Shown here one piece after another: positions 1 to 4,970 of a stretch of DNA of 6,309 nucleotides; position 1 is the first letter of the stretch; each line of letters starts with the position of its first letter. The stretch comes from an uncultured Candidatus Melainabacteria bacterium (GTDB lineage: Bacteria; Cyanobacteriota; Vampirovibrionia; Gastranaerophilales; Gastranaerophilaceae): contig CALAFU010000071.1 in assembly GCA_937891325.1 (NCBI GenBank), positions 1-6,309 on the forward strand, in the 5' to 3' direction. A program made the position numbers and the translations under genes. The notes beneath the pieces are model-generated. The model ran no database searches, was not told where the DNA came from, and was given only the letters and a program-made list of their open reading frames with translations.

Positions 1-87
1 CTAATTATACTTTTTTTATTAGTAATTTTGTCACCGAATTACTTGACATATACAAGAATGACATAAAGATTTAGACATGTAATATTA

Positions 88-112
88 TGTCACCCTGAAT
101 TTATTTCAGGGT
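88..112. repeat. Intergenic palindromic repeat
   Basis: A perfect 8-bp inverted repeat, ACCCTGAA (92-99) and TTCAGGGT (105-112), flanks a 5-nt loop. It is preceded by TGTC and followed by CTC. On the minus strand it reads as a GAGACCCTGAA...TTCAGGGTGACA element. This layout (CCTGAA / TTCAGG arms bounded by GAGA and TGACA) resembles a dispersed palindromic intergenic repeat that I recall from many bacterial genomes. Neither strand has a T-run after the stem, which argues against an intrinsic terminator. The repeat unit may extend rightwards to about 150 (ACATTAGATTCTGCC...), but its edges cannot be set from one copy. Confidence 0.55.
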
Positions 113-151
113 CTCTACAACATTAGATTCTGCCACACGGGGGACAGGCTC

Positions 152-191
152 ACAAAGCGCAAAAATTCGCTTGTTAGCTTTGTCAAACAAG
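152..191 (-). terminator. Weak hairpin region downstream of pnuC, possible terminator
   Basis: Several overlapping inverted repeats lie 26-65 nt past the pnuC stop codon. ACAAAGC (152-158) pairs with GCTTTGT (177-183). CTTGTT (170-175) pairs with AACAAG (186-191). Read on the minus strand, the second stem is followed within a few bases by a run of five T (161-165). The stems are short and AU-rich, so termination here is plausible but weak. No other terminator for the pepT-pnuC unit is visible in the window. Confidence 0.25.
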
Positions 192-216
192 TTCAAAATA
201 ACATTATATTTATAAA

Positions 217-936
217 CTACGAATTTTCTGTATTTCTTTCTTTTTGCATACGTGTCCAATTGATTATGCCAATAATAGACATTACAAAATAGATTGATTT
301 CTTTGTAATCATAATAACATCACCCAACAAAATCCATTGAGTAATTGCGATAACATCAGAAATTAACCACAAGGCATATTGATCTGCAAAACGTTTTATT
401 TCATAGAAGGTTGCAATAACTCCCAAAGACACTGTAATTGCATCTAAAAGCGGAGTTGCGCCACCAATTTTCACTAAAAAATATCTCAAAGTAAGCGAAC
501 TTGCAATTACAATTGCAATCATTAACAATCGAAGTTTCCAGCTCATTACACGAGTTTTACATTTATCTTTTTCGTTGTTATCAAGATGTTTTGTCCACAA
601 ATACAACCCCACCAAACCACAAGGTAAGTAATACAACATTTCTAGAGCAAAAGTTCCGTAAACGTGGTTATAAAACAGAATTATTGAATACAAAACAGTA
701 TTTATAATCCCAAAAATCCACTTCGGCCAGCTGGCATGAGCGCATAAGAAAATACAAGAAATCCCCATAATTGAGCAAATATAATTAACGACCAAATACC
801 AATGAGGGTGGGTTTTGTCAGTAACCATATAAAAAGCGCCAATAAAAATCATCGCCAAAAACATTACCCACTCAAACCAGCGAAGGTTTTTGAAGGCTAT
901 TACAAAAATATTATTTTGTAGTTTTTCTTTAATCAT
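217..936 (-). CDS. pnuC: PnuC-family nicotinamide riboside transporter
   Basis: This is a 239-residue integral membrane protein of the PnuC (vitamin facilitator) family, which moves nicotinamide riboside across the inner membrane for NAD salvage. About seven to eight hydrophobic segments are visible, near residues 21-39, 47-66, 71-90, 94-114, 134-155, 160-178, 188-208 and 213-227. Family-like signatures are W73/G76/N79 in the third segment, the aromatic run ending in LYLW (111-114), D165-A166 at the start of a helix, and DQYALW...SDVIAI (185-198), which resembles the conserved W/Y-x-x-W...D-V-I-A stretch. The start codon lies 2 nt after the pepT stop and has no Shine-Dalgarno site of its own, which suggests translational coupling. 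The stop is TAG. PnuC relatives can carry thiamine (PnuT) or other vitamins. No TPP riboswitch is visible in the window, so nicotinamide riboside is preferred but unproven. No NR kinase is present here. Confidence 0.85.
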   Translation of the reverse strand: MIKEKLQNNIFVIAFKNLRWFEWVMFLAMIFIGAFYMVTDKTHPHWYLVVNYICSIMGISCIFLCAHASWPKWIFGIINTVLYSIILFYNHVYGTFALEMLYYLPCGLVGLYLWTKHLDNNEKDKCKTRVMSWKLRLLMIAIVIASSLTLRYFLVKIGGATPLLDAITVSLGVIATFYEIKRFADQYALWLISDVIAITQWILLGDVIMITKKSIYFVMSIIGIINWTRMQKERNTENS

Positions 937-938
937 TT

Positions 939-2204
939 TTATAGCTTTTTAGTTATTTCTTCCGCTTTTTCAGCCCACACTGAAACTAAATTGATAATAT
1001 TTTCAACACTTTTTTGCATTGCTTGAAGTGAGATAAATTCTTTTTTAGAGTGGAAATTTACGCCACCTGTGCCTAAATTTGGAGTCAAAAGACCTCTTAA
1101 AGTAAGCATTGCGCCGTCTGTACCGCCTCTAACAGGTGGTTCTTTTGGATTATCAAAGCCCGAACGCTTTAGGGCTAGTTTAGCATATTCAATTACCTCT
1201 GGCAACTCGTTCAATTTTTCTTTCATATTGTGATATTTTTCGTTTTCTTTAAAGGTAATTTTACAGCCTTTATACTCGTTTTCAACTTCTTTTGTAATTC
1301 TGCGCAAAAATTCAATTCTTTTTAGTTCGTTGTCAAAATCAAAATCACGAACTAGCATTTTCATAACAACTCTATTTACATCGCCATTAATGCTATCTAC
1401 GTGATAATAACCTTCTTTGTTTTGGGTTGTTTCGGGTAGTTCGTTTTTAGGTATTTTATTCATAATTGCGCTTGCAACTTCAATAGCATTAACCATTTTG
1501 CCATAAGCATAACCGCAATGAACAGGCACACCCTCGATTATAACCTCTGGATTAAAGGCATTAAAGGTTTCTGATTCAATATTATCAACCTCAGAACCGT
1601 CAACAGTATAAGCAACATTTGCACCAAATTTTTGGATATCAAAATTTGTCACGCCTTCGCCGATTTCTTCATCTGGAGTAATCGCAATTCTTATTGTAGG
1701 GTGTTTGATTTCAGGATTTTCAATCAAAACTTTTACCGCTTCTAAAATTTCTGCAACACCCGCTTTATCATCAGCGCCCAAAAGAGTTGTGCCATCTGAA
1801 GTTATGATTGTATTATTTTTGTAAGGCTCTAAGTCGACAGCATCAATTTTTACACCGTTTAGTTCAATATCACCATCTTTGTAGTCATGAACTTGCGGTT
1901 TTACAGGTCCTGTTGGTGCTTGTTCGCTTGTATCCATGTGCGCAATTAAGCCAATCATAAGATTTTCTTTAATATTGCCTTTCAAAGTCGCAGTCACTGT
2001 GTGGGTTTTATCCATTTTAACATCTTTCAAACCCATTTTTTTCATTTCTTTTACAAGAATTTTTTTAGCAAATTCGACTTGTTTATTCGTACTTGCACCA
2101 ATTTTAGGTTTTGTTTCTTCACAAGAACCTGTATCGACTTCAGCCATTTTTATAAATAAATTTTTTAATCTTTCTGTATCAATTAATTCGTTTATAGGTG
2201 TCAT
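939..2204 (-). CDS. pepT: Peptidase T (tripeptide aminopeptidase, M20B)
   Basis: This is a 421-residue cytoplasmic zinc aminopeptidase that removes the N-terminal residue from tripeptides, the last step of peptide use. The M20 two-metal site is complete: H89-x-D91 in AHMDTS, D145 in LGADDKAG, E179-E180 in TPDEEIGEG, D202 in TVDG and H385 in GVNFHS. Their spacing tracks the E. coli/Salmonella PepT set (H78, D140, E173/E174, D196, H379). RGGTDGAMLTLRGLLTPNLG (359-378) is the typical C-terminal family signature, and residues around 215-330 form the dimerisation lid. Length is close to the roughly 410 residues usual for PepT. The start is supported by an AAAAGGAG site (2210-2217) 5 nt upstream. 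It is the first gene of a minus-strand unit with pnuC, divergent from the sugar transporter. Confidence is high for the family and good for PepT over other M20 peptidases. Confidence 0.95.
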   Translation of the reverse strand: MTPINELIDTERLKNLFIKMAEVDTGSCEETKPKIGASTNKQVEFAKKILVKEMKKMGLKDVKMDKTHTVTATLKGNIKENLMIGLIAHMDTSEQAPTGPVKPQVHDYKDGDIELNGVKIDAVDLEPYKNNTIITSDGTTLLGADDKAGVAEILEAVKVLIENPEIKHPTIRIAITPDEEIGEGVTNFDIQKFGANVAYTVDGSEVDNIESETFNAFNPEVIIEGVPVHCGYAYGKMVNAIEVASAIMNKIPKNELPETTQNKEGYYHVDSINGDVNRVVMKMLVRDFDFDNELKRIEFLRRITKEVENEYKGCKITFKENEKYHNMKEKLNELPEVIEYAKLALKRSGFDNPKEPPVRGGTDGAMLTLRGLLTPNLGTGGVNFHSKKEFISLQAMQKSVENIINLVSVWAEKAEEITKKL

Positions 2205-2258
2205 ATTGTCTCCTTTTGGGTATATATAGTATTATATTATAAAAAAGAAAGGATTTTT
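2205..2258. promoter_or_regulatory. Compact divergent promoter region, pepT / sugar transporter
   Basis: These 54 bp must carry the start signals for both divergent genes unless the promoters reach into the coding sequences. The outer parts are the two ribosome binding sites: AAAAGGAG for pepT on the minus strand (2210-2217) and GAAAGGA for the transporter (2247-2253). Between them is a nearly pure A/T block (2221-2246). On the minus strand TATAAT occurs at 2231-2236 and 2236-2241; on the plus strand TATATT (2233-2238) and TATAAA (2238-2243) are possible -10 elements. No convincing -35 is paired with any of them, so individual promoters cannot be assigned. Confidence 0.35.
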
Positions 2259-3620
2259 ATGAGAAAATACATTTGGCTTTATGTTGTCGCAATTGTAGCC
2301 TCGCTAGGCGGTTTGCTATCAGGATACGACACAGGTGTAATCTCTGGTGCATTATTGTTTATTAATGAAACTTGGGATTTGTCTGACTCACTTCAAGGCT
2401 TTTTAGTAAGCTCCGTTTTAATTGGTGCGGTTATTGGTGCAGCTACAAACGGAATTTTAGCCGATATTTTTGGACGTAAAAAAATCATTATGGCAACTGC
2501 TGTAATTTTTATGACAGGTTCAATTATGTGCGCTTTAGCCCCAAATGTATTAGTTTTAATAATTTCAAGAATATTCGTCGGCTTTGCAGTCGGTATTGTT
2601 AACTTTGTTGTTCCATTGTATTTGTCAGAAATTTCACCAAAAGCCTTGCGTGGAACTCTTGTATCGCTTTATCAATGGGCAATTACAGCAGGTATTTTGT
2701 TCTCTTATGTAATAAATTCAGCTTTTGCAAACGCAATTTACAGTTGGCGTTGGATGTTGTTTGCAGGCGTTGTTCCAAGTTTAATTTTGTTAGTTGGAAT
2801 GAGCTTGATGCAAGACACTCCACGTTGGCTTGTAAGCAAAAAACGTGATGAAGAAGCTAAAAAAGTGTTCAAGAAAATTGAACCTGATATTGACGCAGAC
2901 AAAGAAATTGAAGATATCAAGCAAACAATCAACAAAAGTTCTGAAAAGAGTGAAAAATTTGTTTTCAAAAAATGGATGGTTATGCCGTTCGTTGTAGGCA
3001 TTGGCATTATGTTTGCGCAAATTTGCACAGGTATTAACACAATTATTTATTACGCACCTACAATCTTTAAATCTGCTGGTTTTGACAGCAATATTACAGC
3101 AATTTATGCGACCGCTGGTATTGGTATAATTAACTTCTTAATGACAATAGTTGCAATCTACTTTACTGACCGTTTGGGCAGAAAACCTTTGTTATACTTC
3201 GGTTTAACAGGTGTAATGTTGAGTTTATTCGCACTTGGCACATCTTTTGCTTTCGCTGGCGTATTAGGAAGTTACCAAAAATGGGTTGCAGTCGGAAGTT
3301 TGGTAACGTACATCATCTTCTTTGCAATGAGCTTAGGACCTGTTGGCTGGATTATCGTATCAGAAGTGTTCCCACTAAAGATTCGTGGAATTTCAATGAG
3401 CATTTGCACAGTTTCAAACTTTGCGTTCAACTTCTTTGTTGTTGCAAGTTTCCCTATTTTATTACACAGAATAGGCGGAGCATGGACCTTCTGGATGTTC
3501 GGGTTCGTTTCAATACTATGTATAATCTTCGTTTATTTCTTTGTACCTGAAACAAAAGGTATTTCATTAGAAAAAATCGAAGAAAATTGGGTGAACAACG
3601 TTAATCCAAGAAAGTTTTAG
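2259..3620 (+). CDS. MFS sugar/H+ symporter (XylE/GalP/AraE-like)
   Basis: This is a 453-residue, 12-helix major facilitator of the sugar porter family, acting in the inner membrane. Signatures in order: GGLLSGYDTGVISGAL (17-32), DIFGRKK (69-75), R104 in helix 4, PLYLSEISPKALRG (119-132), DTPRWL (186-191), a charged cytoplasmic loop (193-239), AQICTGINTIIYYAP (253-267), DRLGRKPLL (304-312), GPVGWIIVSEVFPLKIRG (360-377) and PETKG (430-434). D24 and R104 match the proton-coupling pair D27/R133 of E. coli XylE, which favours H+ symport over facilitation. Sugar-site positions include Q139, Q254, N260 and W364. The usual QQ pair is AQ here, and the XylE Q415/W416 positions are N387/F388, so the substrate (pentose, hexose or inositol) cannot be named. 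The start has GAAAGGA 5 nt upstream and the stop is TAG. No terminator follows, so readthrough into higBA is possible. Confidence 0.92.
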   Translation: MRKYIWLYVVAIVASLGGLLSGYDTGVISGALLFINETWDLSDSLQGFLVSSVLIGAVIGAATNGILADIFGRKKIIMATAVIFMTGSIMCALAPNVLVLIISRIFVGFAVGIVNFVVPLYLSEISPKALRGTLVSLYQWAITAGILFSYVINSAFANAIYSWRWMLFAGVVPSLILLVGMSLMQDTPRWLVSKKRDEEAKKVFKKIEPDIDADKEIEDIKQTINKSSEKSEKFVFKKWMVMPFVVGIGIMFAQICTGINTIIYYAPTIFKSAGFDSNITAIYATAGIGIINFLMTIVAIYFTDRLGRKPLLYFGLTGVMLSLFALGTSFAFAGVLGSYQKWVAVGSLVTYIIFFAMSLGPVGWIIVSEVFPLKIRGISMSICTVSNFAFNFFVVASFPILLHRIGGAWTFWMFGFVSILCIIFVYFFVPETKGISLEKIEENWVNNVNPRKF

Positions 3621-3651
3621 ACATCAAAAGAAAAATCATTAAATTTAATCT

Positions 3652-3750
3652 ATGGACAAATTTTTAGACACAATTCAAGAAAATTTTGACAAAGAAACAG
3701 GAAATAATTCTGCTTACAAAGATTATGCAAAATTTAGGTGTAAAAAATAA
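3652..3750 (+). CDS. Doubtful 32-residue ORF, possible gene remnant
   Basis: An ATG-TAA ORF of 32 codons (MDKFLDTIQENFDKETG..., ending ...FRCKK) fills much of the gap between the transporter and the higBA promoter. It is hydrophilic and rich in Lys, Asp and Asn, with no membrane segment or motif that I recognise. The upstream stretch is A-rich but has no clear Shine-Dalgarno core, only AAAAGAAAAA about 13 nt before the ATG. Its composition looks more protein-like than random AT-rich sequence, so it could be a true small protein or the N-terminal stub of a decayed gene whose rest was lost when higBA arrived. No function is proposed. Confidence 0.25.
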   Translation: MDKFLDTIQENFDKETGNNSAYKDYAKFRCKK

Positions 3751-3760
3751 TTTTATACAC

Positions 3761-3789
3761 TTGACACCTGTTACGTAACAGGTTATAAT
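3761..3789 (+). promoter_or_regulatory. Consensus sigma70-type promoter of higBA
   Basis: TTGACA (3761-3766) and TATAAT (3784-3789) are both perfect consensus hexamers separated by exactly 17 bp. The spacer is occupied by the palindrome listed separately. The higB ATG begins only 4 nt after the -10 element, so standard initiation (+1 near 3795-3798) would fall at or inside the start codon. Such a strong core promoter fits a repressor-controlled toxin-antitoxin operon. Confidence 0.88.
3766..3783. promoter_or_regulatory. Perfect 18-bp palindrome, probable HigA/HigBA operator
   Basis: ACCTGTTACGTAACAGGT is identical to its own reverse complement over 18 bp, with two 9-bp half sites and no gap. 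It starts on the last base of the -35 hexamer and stops on the base before the -10 hexamer, so a dimer bound here would block RNA polymerase. HigA proteins are known to repress their own operons by binding inverted repeats in the promoter. Assigning this site to the HigA encoded about 300 bp downstream is inference from position. No second copy was noticed in the window. Confidence 0.82.
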
Positions 3790-3792
3790 AGT

Positions 3793-4071
3793 ATGATAAA
3801 ATCATTTAATCACAAAGGACTTGAAAAATTTTACAAAACAGGTTCAACAAAAGGTATTCAAGCAATTCATGCAAACAAAATTTCAAGAATTCTTGCCGTT
3901 TTAGATGCAATGTCCGAATTAAATGATTTGAATTCACCAGCATATCGTTTACACCCTTTAACAGGAGATTTAAAAGGACTTTAGGCAGTTACTGTTCAAG
4001 CAAATTGGCGAATAACTTTTAAATTTGAAAACGAAAATGTTTACATTGTTGATTATCAAGACTATCACTAG
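3793..4071 (+). pseudogene. higB: HigB toxin (RelE fold), interrupted by TAG at codon 64
   Basis: HigB toxins are ribosome-dependent mRNA endonucleases of the RelE superfamily, neutralised by HigA. Translation gives MIKSFNHKGL... to codon 63 (...RLHPLTGDLKGL), then TAG at 3982-3984. The same frame continues without a shift through AVTVQANWRITFKFENEN... to ...YQDYH and a second TAG at 4069-4071. Counting the stop as one residue gives 92, the usual HigB length. The family has Trp at position 64 (GYW in P. vulgaris HigB), so a single TGG-to-TAG change explains the break. H54 is retained, but D90-Y91-H92, needed for activity in P. vulgaris HigB, lie beyond the stop. The 63-residue product should be inactive. 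There is no good Shine-Dalgarno site before the ATG; only a weak AGG lies about 10 nt upstream. The start is set by the conserved family N-terminus. Amber readthrough or a sequencing error are alternatives. Confidence 0.88.
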
Positions 4072-4083
4072 AAAGGACAAATT

Positions 4084-4368
4084 ATGGAAATGTTTAACCC
4101 ACCACATCCAGGAATTGTTTTGTTAGAAGATTGGATAAAACCTTTAAATTTTAGTATTTCTGAATTTGCATTAAAAATTGGAACAAGTCGCAAAAATTTG
4201 TCTGAAATAACAAATGCTAAGGTTGGAATTAGTTCTGAAATGGCCTTAAAATTATCAAAAGCACTTAAAACATCTCCTGAATTATGGCTTAGAATGCAGG
4301 TTGCCTATGATTTATGGCAAGCAAAACAAAAAGTTGATTTATCTAATGTTGAGGTTATTGCATTATAA
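4084..4368 (+). CDS. higA: HigA antitoxin / XRE-family repressor
   Basis: This 94-residue HigA (VapI-type) antitoxin combines toxin binding with DNA binding. It opens with the family signature NPPHPGIVLLEDWIKPL (5-21). A lambda-repressor-type helix-turn-helix follows (about 24-45, SISEFALKIGTSRKNLSEI), then GISSEMALKLSKALKTSPELWLRMQ (48-72) and YDLW (75-78), all typical of HigA. Length is normal and the frame is intact. AAAGGA (4072-4077) begins directly after the higB stop and sits 6 nt before this ATG, which favours it over the ATG two codons later. The toxin-first gene order and 12-nt gap are usual for higBA. It is the likely ligand of the palindrome in the operon promoter. Because the toxin is interrupted, HigA here may act only as an autorepressor, or may neutralise HigB toxins encoded elsewhere; both are inference. 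Confidence 0.93.
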   Translation: MEMFNPPHPGIVLLEDWIKPLNFSISEFALKIGTSRKNLSEITNAKVGISSEMALKLSKALKTSPELWLRMQVAYDLWQAKQKVDLSNVEVIAL

Positions 4369-4376
4369 AATAAACA

Positions 4377-4403
4377 AAAGGCGGGCGCACAGCGCCCGCC
4401 TTT
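4377..4403. terminator. Bidirectional intrinsic terminator, higA / apt
   Basis: A perfect 12-bp stem closes on a 3-nt loop. AAAGGCGGGCGC (4377-4388) pairs with GCGCCCGCCTTT (4392-4403); the core nine pairs are all G-C. On the minus strand the stem is followed by TTTTGTTTATTTT, a good U-tract for ending apt transcripts, 21 nt after the apt stop. On the plus strand the tail is only TTTAAACTATCTT, weaker but probably enough for higA, whose stop is 8 nt before the stem. It is the most GC-rich stretch in the window and separates convergent genes. Confidence 0.9.
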
Positions 4404-4424
4404 AAACTATCTTAATCTCCAGAA

Positions 4425-4949
4425 TTAGTATTGCAACATTGATAGAACTTCAACGCCTAATTTTTCTAATTTTTCGCGTCCACCTAGACCGTTTAATTCA
4501 ATCCAGAATGCTGCACCTGCAACATTAGCTTTTGCTTGAGCAATAAGTCTGCATGCTGCGCTTGCTGTTCCACCTGTTGCTAACAAATCGTCTACAATTA
4601 GAACATTTTTACCTTCTTCGACTGCATCTTTGTGCATTTCGATTGTATCAGTACCATATTCTAATTCATAAGTTTCTTTATATGTTGGTGCTGGTAATTT
4701 GTGAGGTTTTCTGATTGGAATAAAACCAACGTTTAATTTGTATGCCAAAGGCATACCAACGATGAAACCTCTTGATTCCATGCCTGCAACGTAGTCAATT
4801 TTTTTGTCTTTGTAGTGTTCATACAAAAAATCAACCATGTTTCTCATAGTTTCAGGTTCTTTTAGGGCTGTTGTAATATCTCTGAATAAGATACCTTCTT
4901 TTGGAAAATCTTGAACTGCTCTAATTTTTTCTTTAATACCAGCTAACAT
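4425..4949 (-). CDS. apt: Adenine phosphoribosyltransferase
   Basis: This 174-residue cytoplasmic enzyme makes AMP from adenine and PRPP in purine salvage. The PRPP-binding loop VLIVDDLLATGGTA (116-129) has the two consecutive aspartates and the TGGT turn of type I phosphoribosyltransferases. Apt-specific features are FPKEGILFRDIT (15-26), the base-site stretch AGMESRGFIVG (55-65) and the flexible catalytic loop IRKPHKLPAPTYKETYELEY (79-98). His83 sits where many Apt proteins have Gly. Length matches the family (about 170-180). GGAAAGGG (4957-4964) lies 7 nt before the ATG. The glycosyltransferase stop is 21 nt upstream on the same strand and no promoter is evident between them, so apt is probably the distal gene of that operon. 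It ends in a strong hairpin terminator. Confidence 0.96.
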   Translation of the reverse strand: MLAGIKEKIRAVQDFPKEGILFRDITTALKEPETMRNMVDFLYEHYKDKKIDYVAGMESRGFIVGMPLAYKLNVGFIPIRKPHKLPAPTYKETYELEYGTDTIEMHKDAVEEGKNVLIVDDLLATGGTASAACRLIAQAKANVAGAAFWIELNGLGGREKLEKLGVEVLSMLQY

Positions 4950-4970
4950 TTATCTACCCTTTCCGAGAGT

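Noticed and set aside
88..112. The 92-112 hairpin as the pnuC terminator
   Set aside because: No T-run follows the stem on either strand, it lies over 100 nt past the stop, and its flanks match a dispersed-repeat layout better.
501..707. 68-codon ORF opposite pnuC
   Set aside because: It lies wholly antisense to a recognisable membrane protein and has no ribosome binding site or motif.
1936..2229. 97-codon plus-strand ORF opposite pepT
   Set aside because: It lies antisense within pepT and over its start region. pepT has all catalytic residues in frame, so this is a shadow frame.
2205..2258. Riboswitch controlling pepT-pnuC or the transporter
   Set aside because: The 54-bp gap already holds two ribosome binding sites and is too short and AT-only for a known NAD- or TPP-type aptamer.
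2738..3550. Three ORFs of 76-100 codons overlapping the sugar transporter in other frames
   Set aside because: They overlap conserved transporter motifs and show no domain features of their own.
3638..3649. ATTAAATTTAAT palindrome after the transporter as a terminator
   Set aside because: All A/T, with no loop or T-run after it; a chance palindrome in AT-rich DNA is likelier.
3982..3984. TAG recoded as an amino acid in this organism
   Set aside because: TAG is also the terminal stop of pnuC (217-219), the sugar transporter (3618-3620) and higB itself (4069-4071), and Trp is encoded by TGG elsewhere. General reassignment is unlikely; a point mutation is simpler.
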